Shown piece by piece: positions 16,001-25,056 of a DNA stretch of 64,000 nucleotides. This DNA is from an uncultured Holophagaceae bacterium. Lineage in GTDB: Bacteria; Acidobacteriota; Holophagae; Holophagales; Holophagaceae. Location: positions 1-64,000 of the forward strand of contig CAIZZF010000026.1 in assembly GCA_903937385.1 (NCBI GenBank). The letters run 5' to 3'. The position numbers and the translations under genes were made by a program. How positions within the stretch are numbered: the stretch's first letter is position 1; every line of letters begins with the position of its first letter. The notes below the pieces were generated by a model that was given only the letters and a program-made list of their open reading frames with translations, was not told the DNA's origin and did no database searches.

Positions 16001-17460
16001 GTTGTTTTTCATTTGAAAATCGAAAAAAACTATTCGAAATCGATTCGCGCTTCAAATTCGCCGTTGTCGTTCTTGGGGCAAAGGACAGTAGTGATGTGAC
16101 GCCCCAACGCCCCTTCCTGGTCCGCTTCTATCTTCAAGACGCGGGCTGGCTGTTTGCCCAAGAAGGTGCACTGTCTTACGACCAATCACTCGTAGCGGCG
16201 ACAGGTGGGAGCCACCTTTCCTTCGTCGAGTTAAAGACACCTGCTGACCTTGCTATCGCGCAGGTATGTCACGCGACAGGTATCACCTTTGGGAAGGCCT
16301 GCTCTTCGCAATCTCTACGTTTTAGCGTCCAAGCGGATGTCACTCGTGACTCGTGGCGATTTGTGGAATGGAATGATCGTGACGAGACGACACTCCCTTT
16401 GGATGAGGGCAAGACTCTTCATCAATTTACAGACCGTTGGCTATGGCCACCCAGGTTTGGGGTTCCACTCCAGCGTATGAGGGAGAAGCGTGATTGGCTC
16501 GATCGTGTTCGATTTTTCCGAGTGGCATTCCGTGGCATCGCAAGCTCGACTAACGAGAGAACTTCAATCTTCTGCATGTTGCCGCCAGGCTCGATCGTAG
16601 CCAACAGCGCACCAGTTGATGCTGCTCCTGCGGAAAGGACCAACGCCAGTGCATTGATTATTGTTGGTGTTATGAACTCTTTTATATCCGACTGGTGCCT
16701 ACGAATCAGGGCTTCGGCAAACGTCAATCAATTCATCCTGAACGGCGTTCCGTTACCAAAATTTTCACCTTTGATTGCATGTTTTTTAGCACACTCGTCG
16801 CTTCGCCTGACATGCAATCACGGCGGGTACGCTTCCCTTTGGGCAGAACAACTCAATAACATTTGGCGAGAGGCTGGGCCAATGCATTCCTGGCCGGTGT
16901 TAGAGAGTGGCGAGGAGCGTTGGGCTGTGCGCGCTGCAATCGACGCAGTAGTGGTAGATGCCTATGGCCTTGACCGCGAACAGTATGTCCATGCACTTTC
17001 AAGTTTCAGTCACAGGAGCTACACGCAGGCTCCAGAACTTTGCCTTGCAACTTTCGACGAGTTAAAAAAATTGGGCCTCGAAGCCTTCACCAAGAAGCAT
17101 GATCCCTACTGGGACATTCCCCTCAACGAGAACCTACCTGAGCCCGCCATCGACCTTCCCGTCCTTGGCGAGGAGTTGGACTCGCAAGCCCGGCTAGGCC
17201 CATTGTTCGATGGCATTCAAGAGGTCGTGACAGAAGGAAGACCTTCCGCTCGCAGACCCATCCAGAATGCGATCAACCCTGATGTCTTTGACCTTCTTGT
17301 CCGCCTCATCCAAGAACGCGGAGAGATCACTTCCGGCGATGCCCAAACGGCAACCGGCCTCGATGCCACAGGTGTCAGACCACTCCTTCGTCAGCTTGTG
17401 GATGAGGGGCATGCCGTGGTTGAGGGCCAGCGCCGGGGCACCAGATACCGTCGAGCCTGA
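13075..17460 (+). CDS. N6-adenine DNA methyltransferase, DISARM DrmMI-like / type IIG-like
   Basis: 1461 aa. An N-terminal region of about 480 residues, including a very acidic linker (near 455-480), precedes the methylase core. Core motifs are GSYYTP (about 503), motif I DPAMGSGHF (about 547) and motif IV NPPW (about 844). A specificity (TRD-like) region follows, and a winged-helix-like C-terminus (about 1400-1461) ends it. No PD-(D/E)XK motif is obvious at the N-terminus, so cleavage may be done by partners. Base use changes inside the gene: 36 of 60 G/C in the line at 14101, but 24 at 15721 and 26 at 16021, which points to exchange of the specificity region. It probably marks self DNA for the flanking helicases. 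Confidence 0.85.
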   Translation: MALNLRDCTFFGPALPEPFVLAQLETELARRSPLPKNTGEEGRALQEAWDAFRRKLRALGEQGGDWRVFNHVLEPLAVHFGYTSWEAHDTVVTREGAEDGGYLLKTPDGKRLRAWATALGTDLDAPNRRGRAYRFSPSRVAQRVLLASGERVGLLTDGEELRLLICDPARPDSHISVSLSRSGGWREARNAPDSYRLFRALASPVGVAAIPDLTDAARLAQSQVTKKLRVQARKAIEGFIQEVMNNPSNREALASAGPTDQLAKVMWREGLILVYRLLFVFKLESSADPARAFSFAATSLWRNTYSPNTAMAPIVRKVIDQGADSGGFLESGLRALWRMFSAGMSSSELEIKALGGMLFGEGATPLLDRLSWGEPAVAQLLDALLWTPGDGRIERERVHYGALDVEDLGRVYEALLELEPGITTEPMCRLRRAKLEVVVPRTQGNAYRANVPQEETEADVTEDEEEDQGDEETPTPRGATRVVFIEDIPANRFFLRVGLGRKSTGSYYTPHPFVRFLVQETLGPQLLERSPKEDPQPERILGLKVIDPAMGSGHFLVEACRYLGEALYEACRLCDELAVQAEDQAANESGDERDKFLTYALQLRKRVQDLPDPDDELMAYLPSRVAEGEASGLSQKKAEALCRRLVAVHCLYGVDKNPLAVELAKLSLWLESYAEGWPLTFMDHRLICGDSLTGPFFEHLLTFPKGGEKLDGLFAQGLTTQLRETLTAAMVHVHDLEASVGKDVADLEHKHFAKEQLDLTLTPLKLLAAAWSGGAMLGDGCDDEGYQALAQAVGMAEDLNHVISLRPRLREMVDVGQEGVPFDLAFPEVFFSTERRRGFDAVLGNPPWDRLRPFEKEFFAGFDIGILDARNARARSSVVSALLASEEIKNGFETYKAEFQRLAAVHGTLYPHAHVEIEGINAGRGNADAYILFGLRALQLTCAHGLVGLVLPSAFHANEGATGLRQQYLKHAVLHCCFSFENRKKLFEIDSRFKFAVVVLGAKDSSDVTPQRPFLVRFYLQDAGWLFAQEGALSYDQSLVAATGGSHLSFVELKTPADLAIAQVCHATGITFGKACSSQSLRFSVQADVTRDSWRFVEWNDRDETTLPLDEGKTLHQFTDRWLWPPRFGVPLQRMREKRDWLDRVRFFRVAFRGIASSTNERTSIFCMLPPGSIVANSAPVDAAPAERTNASALIIVGVMNSFISDWCLRIRASANVNQFILNGVPLPKFSPLIACFLAHSSLRLTCNHGGYASLWAEQLNNIWREAGPMHSWPVLESGEERWAVRAAIDAVVVDAYGLDREQYVHALSSFSHRSYTQAPELCLATFDELKKLGLEAFTKKHDPYWDIPLNENLPEPAIDLPVLGEELDSQARLGPLFDGIQEVVTEGRPSARRPIQNAINPDVFDLLVRLIQERGEITSGDAQTATGLDATGVRPLLRQLVDEGHAVVEGQRRGTRYRRA

Positions 17461-17585
17461 GAAATCCAGCCCTTCAGGGAATTGGTCACCTTTTGTCACA
17501 TCATGGACATTAAGGTTAGTTATGGAATCATGGAGGTTGAATCCTCCCTGCATGAAGCCATTGATCTGATTCCTCCGGAGCCGGT

Positions 17586-20500
17586 ATGTCTCTGAACCCC
17601 ATCACCGTCGTAGACCAGGTGCTTGAGGAATACCGCAGCTACATCTCCACGGAATTTCAGGCCCGCGACCCCCAGCTCCGGGCCGCCCTGGAGGCCGCCC
17701 TCGGCGAGGCTGGCTTTCTTGCCCAGGAACCTTTCTTTCAGGCGCACCGGGCCTTCCGCCCCGGCCAGCGGTGGCGGGATCTGGGTCTGGATGCCCGGCT
17801 GGCCCAGGTCATGGAAGCCCGGAGCGGGAGCCCCACCGCCTACCTCCACCAGAGCGAAGCCCTCACCCATCTGCTGGGCCCCGAGGCCGGGCCCCTGGTG
17901 GTCACTACGGGAACAGGTAGCGGCAAGACTGAGTGCTTCCTCCTTCCGGTCATCCAGAACGCCATCGAGGACTCGGTCAAGTTCCAGCGTTCGGGCGTGA
18001 CGGCATTGTTGGTCTATCCCATGAACGCCCTGGCGAATGACCAGGAAGAGCGCATCCGGCAGTATCTGGAGGAGTCTGGCCATACCCATGTGAAGGTGGC
18101 CCGGTACGACCGTTCCACCAAGGATGATGAGCGGCAGCGCCTCCGCCAGAACCCGCCCCACATCCTGCTGACCAACTACATGATGCTTGAATACCTGCTG
18201 GTGCGCCCCGCCGACCGGGACGCCCTGTTCGCGAACCATCGCTGTCGCTTCGTGGTTCTGGACGAGGTGCATACCTACCGGGGCGGCCTGGGCGCCAACA
18301 TCGCCCTCTTGTTCCGTCGCCTCCTGGCCCACCTCCGCAAAGCACGGCAGGACTGGGCCGCAGATAACCGGAGTGATCGGCGCAGGTTCCCCGAAGTGTT
18401 GCCCGTGGCCACCTCCGCCACGATCAAGAGCCTGGATGAGGCCAACTATTCGGCAGAGGAGATTCAGCGGCTTCGGGTGGAAGCGGTGCAGGAGTTCCTC
18501 GGGAAGCTGACCGGCATCCAATCAATCCGGTTCAAGGTGATCGGGGAGCAGTTGTGCGACCTGACTACACCGCCTGAAGCGAGATGGCCAGCAGCCCCCG
18601 TCGCAGATGTCACCCTCTCCCTGGGGGACGAGGCTGGCCTTCGGGCTACCCTTGCCCAGCTTGTGGGCAGCAGTCCTGAAAAGACCCTGGACGCACTCGT
18701 CCGCGAGGCTGGCGTGCTCTGGCACCTGAATGGCCTATTGGCCCGTCGGCCCATGTCCGTGAGCCAAATCGCCGAGCGCATTCGGGCCGAGGTGCCACAG
18801 CGTGCTGGCACCGACCTGGAGGCCATCCGGAAGGAAGTCACCACTGCCCTGGTGGTCGGTGCGGCGCTCCCGGAGGCCATGCCTGGAGGGCTGCGCCTCC
18901 GCGTGCACCGTTTCATCCGGGGTGGGTGGCGTTTCACACGATGCGTGGACCCTGGGTGCGGTCGCCTCTACCCGATGGGCGAGGAGCACTGCGAATGCGG
19001 ACATGTGGCCGCGCCGTTGTATCTCTGCCGCTCCTGTGGTGCGGATACCCTTCGATTCATAACGGGTGACAATGGCCCAGGGGAAGATGTCCTTCGGCCA
19101 AATGCCAACCGTCACAACGAGAATGAGTGGTTGCTCTATGACCGCAGCCGTCAGGAGCCCGAAGAGGAAGAAGAAGGGCTAGTCGGGGTCGAACAGCAGA
19201 TGCGTGGGAGGCAGGTTCTGGAAGGCAGTTTTGATCCAGTAGAGTGCCTGTTCTCGCCTACCGAAACCGACTATGCCATGCGGGTGGTGTTGGCACCTGC
19301 TAGGAACCGTTGCCTTGTGTGTGGAGGCACGGCTGGCGCACGGGATGTCATCACGCCGGTATCGCTGGGGACTTCTGCAGCCGTCCGGGTGATCGCTGAA
19401 GGACTGGTAGAAGGACTTGCAGAGCAAAACCATGGCCGCCCAGGCCACGATGGCAAAGAGCGGCTGCTGGTTTTCTCGGACAGCCGTCAGGACGCCGCCC
19501 ACCAGGCGCGATTCATCACCTATTCAGGCCGCTACGACCGAATGCGCCGCAGGGTGGTGCAGGCCCTGCGGCAGTTGCCCAATCGCCGTGGAACCTTGGA
19601 TGAGACCCTGACTCGGCTGGTGGCTCTTGGCGTGGAACGAGGGGACAACCCTCACTGTCAGGGGTTCGACAACGCTGCCTACCTTCCGAGCAATGTCCAG
19701 GCTAAGGCCCGAGCATGGGAAGAGGCCCCCCTTCTCGATGACCTCGCAGTCAGTACCGGCTACCGCGCCTCTCTGTTCAACCTTGGGCTTGTCGGTGTTC
19801 GCTACGAGCATCTGGATGCCTATGTGGCAGAACAGGGACAAGCCCTCGCGGATGCCTTGGGGATTACGACTCACCAGCTCCGATTCCTCAGCCGATGCCT
19901 GCTGGAAGAGATGCGCCGTCGTTCCGCCATCTCGCGCCCGATGATTTCCTTCCACCCCGGCAGTCCGAACTGCTCTGAGGAGTTCAAGGCACCGGCTGAC
20001 TGGGAGCGACGTATCAAGACGCCGAATGGATATGCCTGTGATCTTGAAGGCAATCCTGTCGGTTCCATCGATAGAAGCGAAGTGCCCGATGGCATCACAC
20101 ACCTGAACATCTTGCGTCGACCCAGGGCCGGTGGGCGAGGACCGAGTCTCGAACGGCTTTTCCGTCATCTGATGGAACGCATGGGTGGCGCTGAGGCCAC
20201 GGAGGAAGGGCTGCTTGGTGTGCTCGCATTCCTCACTCGGGGGCCCCGTCTTCTGCGGTCAAATGCACTGCATGGGTTCAGGCGTCCCCGGAACCTGCTT
20301 CAAATTAATGCGGACACCGTGCTGCTTGAATTGATCGCCCCCACGGATCGCTATCGCTGCTCGATCTGCAATGTCCGGATGCCGTGGGTGGTGGATGGCA
20401 GCCCGTGCCCGAAGTGCCGTGGCAGCCTTCAGCCCTGGGCGGACGAGGAAGTCAGTCGGAACCGATACGTCCAGCGCATTCTGAACCCCGACATCATGGC

Positions 20501-22928
20501 CTTGGTGGCTGGAGAGCATACCGCCCAGATCACCGGAGATGACCGGAACGAATTGGAGGCCAAGTTCAAGGCGCCACCACCGGGTGGCCCGACGGGGAGG
20601 GGCGAGGCGGGCCTTCGGTCCACGATCAATGTACTGGCGTGTTCGCCGACCCTTGAGATGGGTATCGATGTGGGTGGGCTGGATGCCGTGGTGATGAGAA
20701 ACATCCCACCGCGCCCCGACAACTACGCCCAGCGTGGGGGCCGCGCAGGGCGCCGCACTCGGGTTGGCATCGTTCTCGGCTATGCCCGTAGCACTCCGCA
20801 CGATGGCTACTTCTTTGATAAACCAGCAGAAATGATCGCCGGGGAAGTCCCTGCTCCAGGCGTGGGCCTGGGTAACCGGGATGTGGTCCTACGCCACCTT
20901 CACGCCATGGCCTTTGGATCTGCGGACCCTGGGCTTGCCGGGCGGATGGGTGACTACATCAACATCCAGGGGCAGATTGATGAGGCAAAGATGGAGGGCC
21001 TGATTGAGTCCGTTCGGGCCCAGTTTCCCCATGCCATCGACCTGGCACTAGATGCCTGGGGCGAAGATGTTCTTGGACCTGCGGGCCTCGGATCACGAGA
21101 GGCCCTGGAAAGGGTATTGGAACTACTGCCTGCTCGAATCCGGGACCTCTTCGACCGGGTGAGGATCCAGATCGTGAAACTCCAGGAGACCATTGACCGC
21201 TGGAACGAATTGGGCCGAGGCGACCGTTCGGCCATCCACGCCCAGGACCTCAAGCGGCGCCTTCTTGGATTACGTGATGACCGGAATGCGGGGGATGCGG
21301 ACGACCGAAGCAGTGGGCACCCGATGCGCCGCTTCGCCGAGTTCGGGATCCTTCCTGGATATGAGTTCCCGACTCAGCCCAGCACCCTCAGGTTGCTGAA
21401 CGACGAGCACGAAGAAGACCCCCTCACGGTGGCAAGGAGATTCGGCTTGGCTCAGTTCCAGCCCGAAGCTCTTGTCCATGCTCGCGGCCACCGCTGGCGC
21501 GTTGTGGGACTGGACCTGTCCTCACCATGGAATCCGAAGTCTCAGGAACCTGATTGGGTATATGTGCGGTGCAGGCGTTGCACCCTTAAATTCGACGCCC
21601 AATCGCCTGCCTGCCCGCGATGTGGTTCCGAGGAGGTCCTTGATGGACAGCGCGGAGGATATCCGGGTTACGAATACGGAGGCTTCCTGGCTACCAGGCA
21701 GGACACACCCGTATTGGAAGAGGAGGATCGCTTCTCCATCGCTTCTCTGGTGAGTTGCCACCCCCAGAGAAACGGGCGGGTAACCGCCCGATACCGGCTT
21801 GTCTCTGGGTGGGTTGCCGAGCTTCGAACCGCCGAGACCGTCCGCTGGGTCAATGAGTGGAAAGCACCTGCGGAAGCAGATCTTCGACAGGGGAAGCCCC
21901 TGCTCCATGAGGGAGCCAGGGGTTTCTATCTCTGCCCTAGTTGCGGCAAGAACCTCACCGTCCCCGATGAGGCGAACCCGAACGGCGCCCGTCGACGCCC
22001 GCGCCGGGCGGAGGGGCCTGATCAGTTCGGCCACGGGGGAGGATGTCAAAGGAGTGGACAGCCCCCGGTTCCTGCCGCCATCACCACATCCCTGCCAGCC
22101 ACTACCCTCAGGATCACGGTAGCCTTGCCCAGGCAGTTCGAGGAATCGGAATACCTGCGCTGGGGCTACTCCCTTGGCTATGCCCTCCGCACCGGACTCC
22201 GGCAACTCTACCTGCTGGACGGTTCAGAGATCGAATTCGAACTCGAACCCATGTGGGAGGAACGTGAGGGCGGAGGGACTCGCAAACTCGGATCCCTTAC
22301 CTTCATTGACCCTGCCGTGGGTGGGAGTGGCTTCCTGGAGCGCTGTGCAGAGGAAATGCACCTCGTGGCAAGACGGGCTATCGAACACCTGGATCACCCC
22401 AGGTGTGAGACAGCCTGCTACCGCTGCCTGAAGTCCTATGCCAACCAGCGGCATCACGATCACCTTTCCTGGCCGCACATCATGCCAGACCTAGAAATGC
22501 TCGCCGCCGAGCCCCCTGCCCCGCTCCCACCAGAACGCGGAGATGCCGATGACCCCAGGCCCTGGCTGGAAGCCTTTGATTCTGGCGTGGGATCGCCCCT
22601 TGAATTGAAATTCCTCCGCCTTTTCGAAAAGCATGGCCTGGAAGTCGAAAAGCAGGTGTCCGTGGGCCCAGATAGCACCAGCGCACCGATCAGCGCCGCA
22701 GACTTCCGTATGACTGGAACCAAGACCCTCATCTATGTGGACGGCGCTGCATTTCACACAGGGATGCGACTCCGACGGGATCGAGCCATTCGGGAAGCGC
22801 TCAGGAAGGGTGACATTGGGTGGACAGTGGTTGAACTTCGAGCCGCTGACCTGGCTCAAGGAGAGGCAGTGATATCGAAAATACGTGCAGCCGGCCGAGA
22901 ATTCAGTGCCAACGAAGGTGGAGCCTGA
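17586..22928 (+). CDS. Giant DEAD/DEAH helicase with DUF1998, zinc clusters and C-terminal nuclease-like domain (DrmA-DrmB fusion or DruE-like)
   Basis: 1780 aa. Lobe 1 has Walker A TGTGSGKTE (108-116), YPMNALANDQ (144-153) and DEVH (226-229). Lobe 2 has FSDSRQDAAHQARF (about 630), SPTLEMGIDVGG and QRGGRAGRR (about 1020-1060). Cys clusters lie near 455-485, 575, 920-940, 1335-1350 and 1450. CYRCLKSYANQRHHDHL near 1604 is the DUF1998 signature. The last about 110 residues carry an E..F, ADF, VDG and late E pattern like Vsr/DUF559-type endonucleases. In DISARM, helicase (DrmA) and DUF1998 (DrmB) are separate proteins; in Druantia they are one (DruE). It follows the methylase by 125 bp. Confidence 0.8.
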   Translation: MSLNPITVVDQVLEEYRSYISTEFQARDPQLRAALEAALGEAGFLAQEPFFQAHRAFRPGQRWRDLGLDARLAQVMEARSGSPTAYLHQSEALTHLLGPEAGPLVVTTGTGSGKTECFLLPVIQNAIEDSVKFQRSGVTALLVYPMNALANDQEERIRQYLEESGHTHVKVARYDRSTKDDERQRLRQNPPHILLTNYMMLEYLLVRPADRDALFANHRCRFVVLDEVHTYRGGLGANIALLFRRLLAHLRKARQDWAADNRSDRRRFPEVLPVATSATIKSLDEANYSAEEIQRLRVEAVQEFLGKLTGIQSIRFKVIGEQLCDLTTPPEARWPAAPVADVTLSLGDEAGLRATLAQLVGSSPEKTLDALVREAGVLWHLNGLLARRPMSVSQIAERIRAEVPQRAGTDLEAIRKEVTTALVVGAALPEAMPGGLRLRVHRFIRGGWRFTRCVDPGCGRLYPMGEEHCECGHVAAPLYLCRSCGADTLRFITGDNGPGEDVLRPNANRHNENEWLLYDRSRQEPEEEEEGLVGVEQQMRGRQVLEGSFDPVECLFSPTETDYAMRVVLAPARNRCLVCGGTAGARDVITPVSLGTSAAVRVIAEGLVEGLAEQNHGRPGHDGKERLLVFSDSRQDAAHQARFITYSGRYDRMRRRVVQALRQLPNRRGTLDETLTRLVALGVERGDNPHCQGFDNAAYLPSNVQAKARAWEEAPLLDDLAVSTGYRASLFNLGLVGVRYEHLDAYVAEQGQALADALGITTHQLRFLSRCLLEEMRRRSAISRPMISFHPGSPNCSEEFKAPADWERRIKTPNGYACDLEGNPVGSIDRSEVPDGITHLNILRRPRAGGRGPSLERLFRHLMERMGGAEATEEGLLGVLAFLTRGPRLLRSNALHGFRRPRNLLQINADTVLLELIAPTDRYRCSICNVRMPWVVDGSPCPKCRGSLQPWADEEVSRNRYVQRILNPDIMALVAGEHTAQITGDDRNELEAKFKAPPPGGPTGRGEAGLRSTINVLACSPTLEMGIDVGGLDAVVMRNIPPRPDNYAQRGGRAGRRTRVGIVLGYARSTPHDGYFFDKPAEMIAGEVPAPGVGLGNRDVVLRHLHAMAFGSADPGLAGRMGDYINIQGQIDEAKMEGLIESVRAQFPHAIDLALDAWGEDVLGPAGLGSREALERVLELLPARIRDLFDRVRIQIVKLQETIDRWNELGRGDRSAIHAQDLKRRLLGLRDDRNAGDADDRSSGHPMRRFAEFGILPGYEFPTQPSTLRLLNDEHEEDPLTVARRFGLAQFQPEALVHARGHRWRVVGLDLSSPWNPKSQEPDWVYVRCRRCTLKFDAQSPACPRCGSEEVLDGQRGGYPGYEYGGFLATRQDTPVLEEEDRFSIASLVSCHPQRNGRVTARYRLVSGWVAELRTAETVRWVNEWKAPAEADLRQGKPLLHEGARGFYLCPSCGKNLTVPDEANPNGARRRPRRAEGPDQFGHGGGCQRSGQPPVPAAITTSLPATTLRITVALPRQFEESEYLRWGYSLGYALRTGLRQLYLLDGSEIEFELEPMWEEREGGGTRKLGSLTFIDPAVGGSGFLERCAEEMHLVARRAIEHLDHPRCETACYRCLKSYANQRHHDHLSWPHIMPDLEMLAAEPPAPLPPERGDADDPRPWLEAFDSGVGSPLELKFLRLFEKHGLEVEKQVSVGPDSTSAPISAADFRMTGTKTLIYVDGAAFHTGMRLRRDRAIREALRKGDIGWTVVELRAADLAQGEAVISKIRAAGREFSANEGGA

Positions 22929-23028
22929 AATGGGAAGACTCTTTGGCGATCCTGGCGAGATCAAATTATCGAATGAAGCCAGGTGAAGTGAACTTCGCAG
23001 ATTCACGAATGACCTATAGGGGATTGAG

Positions 23029-24765
23029 ATGTACTCCAAAATTCAAAACGATATCAAACAAAATTACTATCAACAGCAATTCCCAAACGACGGGCAGCGA
23101 TTCGTAGCCTGGTATGTACGAAACATACATGGACAGGATCCCAACCAGGCGCGTTACTGCATCACTGATGGCGCACTTGACAAGCAGATAGATGCAATCG
23201 TCATCGATGAAGACGCTCAGGCAGTATATGTTGTGCAAGGGAAATTCATTGGAGCCGGGACAGTCGATGCCACTCCTCTGCGCGAGGTGCTGTCTTCGTG
23301 GGTCCAACTCAAGGACCTGTCAGCATTACAAGAGAATGCCAATGCCAAGCTTAAACAAAGGCTCACAGACCTTTCGGCAGCATTAGAAGATGGCTATGAC
23401 ATCCATTTCGAACTGATTACAACCGGAGAACTAACCGAAGGCGCGCACAAGGACCTAGCGGCCTTTCAAAAGGAACTGGCCGAAGCAGACGATCTTCCGG
23501 CAACGCTGACTCTAGTTGATACCGACGAATTGTGGCGTCGCTACGAGATGGCGCTAGAAAAAGAAAAGCCCTTTCTAAAGCACCAACTGAAACTGGCTCC
23601 AGGGAAGTTCATGAGTATGGAAATCGCTGGCACATCAGTTGTGGTCGCAGCCATTCCATTGCGAGACTGTTTGGTTTTCCCAGGGATCAAGGATGGGGCC
23701 CTATTCCAGAAAAATGTGCGCCAATCACTAGGTCTGAGCAATAACGTCAACAAGCAGATCAAGGCAACGATTTATGGTGACCGGAATCGTGATTTCTTTT
23801 TCTTTCACAATGGTATCACCGCCATTTGTTCACACATGCAGATAGAAGGCGATACGCTCAGCCTTCAAGGGCTGAGCGTTGTAAATGGATGTCAATCACT
23901 TACAACCATTCTGTCGTGCAGTGAAAAGGTTAAGAAGCTGGATGACACCTTCGTTATGTTTCGGTTCTACGAGATTCCCCAACATGATCGGGCTGACCGA
24001 ATTAGCATTTCTACTAACTCGCAATCCACAGTTAAACCTCGTGATCTACGCAGCAATGACAAACGAGTACTGGCCTTGAAGAAAGCCTTCGAGCAGCGCT
24101 ATACGAGTGGACAGTTTCTTTCCAAACGCGGCGAAAAGGCTCTACCTGAAAAAGACCCTCAACGTGTAGTGGATCTTGGGAGTCTTGGCAAATACCTTAT
24201 GGCGTGGCACTCACAACGCCCGAACATTTCCTACAGCGAGACCAAAATTTTTGACAAATACTTCGAGCAGCTTTTCAAACGAGACTACACACCCGAGAGA
24301 ATTGCCGCGTTACAGGATTGGATGCAACTCATCTATGCTGGCTGGGGCAAGGACAACCCGCATGGGTTCAACGAGACCTTACTGGCTATGCGAGCCTATG
24401 CGCCATTCCATCATTTATATGCTATTTCCATGTGTTTTGCCGTTGCCAGTAAGCATATCGATCGTGTGCCCGCACCAGACCTAACCTGGCAGCAAGCTCA
24501 AACCAGTGGCATCTCAGATTGGGTGGTTTCTGTGGCCGCCACGGCACTCAATTTTGCCTTAGAAACCGCAGCCAACGAGTCGCAGCCAGGTGGCAAGGTT
24601 TTCAGCCCGGTTAACTGGATCAAGACCAAGTCCTGCCTAAGCGGAATCACCAACGCCATTCAAATGCAATTGATGATGATGCCGAATATGCCAGGCGGGA
24701 AGGAAAAACGCGATGCACTGGTCCTGGATACCGACGCATTTGAGTATCGATGGCAAGCGGACTAG
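23029..24765 (+). CDS. AIPR-family abortive infection phage resistance protein
   Basis: 578 aa. The N-terminal segment (FVAWYVRNIHG near 24-34, then DGALDKQIDAIVIDEDAQAVYVVQGKF near 49-75) is a restriction-endonuclease-like core of the type found in AIPR proteins: D, then VxxGK. The middle contains the family's DRNRDFFFFHNGITAIC and LSVVNGCQSLTTI blocks (about 250-295). Length fits the full family. AGGGGAT precedes the start. G/C content is low (24 of 60 in the line at 23761) compared with the helicase gene upstream, so it was probably acquired separately. It may be a self-limiting arm of the defence block; the mechanism of AIPR proteins is poorly known. Confidence 0.8.
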   Translation: MYSKIQNDIKQNYYQQQFPNDGQRFVAWYVRNIHGQDPNQARYCITDGALDKQIDAIVIDEDAQAVYVVQGKFIGAGTVDATPLREVLSSWVQLKDLSALQENANAKLKQRLTDLSAALEDGYDIHFELITTGELTEGAHKDLAAFQKELAEADDLPATLTLVDTDELWRRYEMALEKEKPFLKHQLKLAPGKFMSMEIAGTSVVVAAIPLRDCLVFPGIKDGALFQKNVRQSLGLSNNVNKQIKATIYGDRNRDFFFFHNGITAICSHMQIEGDTLSLQGLSVVNGCQSLTTILSCSEKVKKLDDTFVMFRFYEIPQHDRADRISISTNSQSTVKPRDLRSNDKRVLALKKAFEQRYTSGQFLSKRGEKALPEKDPQRVVDLGSLGKYLMAWHSQRPNISYSETKIFDKYFEQLFKRDYTPERIAALQDWMQLIYAGWGKDNPHGFNETLLAMRAYAPFHHLYAISMCFAVASKHIDRVPAPDLTWQQAQTSGISDWVVSVAATALNFALETAANESQPGGKVFSPVNWIKTKSCLSGITNAIQMQLMMMPNMPGGKEKRDALVLDTDAFEYRWQAD

Positions 24766-25056
24766 CTCTGATCTGCAATTTCAACTTCAACGCCAAAGGA
24801 GATGACCTTGCCTCCAGCAACATTCAATACACTTCCCCATTGTTCGGCACAAGGATGATTCGGATCATGACAACTACCGAACCAGGGAAACCATTCTGGC
24901 AATATCCGAAGGCATGGTGGAAGTTATGTGTATGCGACATCCCTTCCAAGGCAGAATTGACATAACATTCGCCGACATCTAACCCTATCACTCACTAAAA
25001 TCTCACCTGGATTGAATTTCGAGATCATGCAGGGAATTTCTGAAAGCGGATTTTCC

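Noticed and set aside
13075-17460. BREX PglX methylase
   Set aside because: The neighbouring genes lack PglZ, BrxC and BrxL; the helicase partners fit DISARM/Druantia-like systems better.
24750-24965. 71-codon frame between the AIPR gene and gajA
   Set aside because: It overlaps the AIPR 3' end, lacks a ribosome site at a suitable distance and has no recognisable features.
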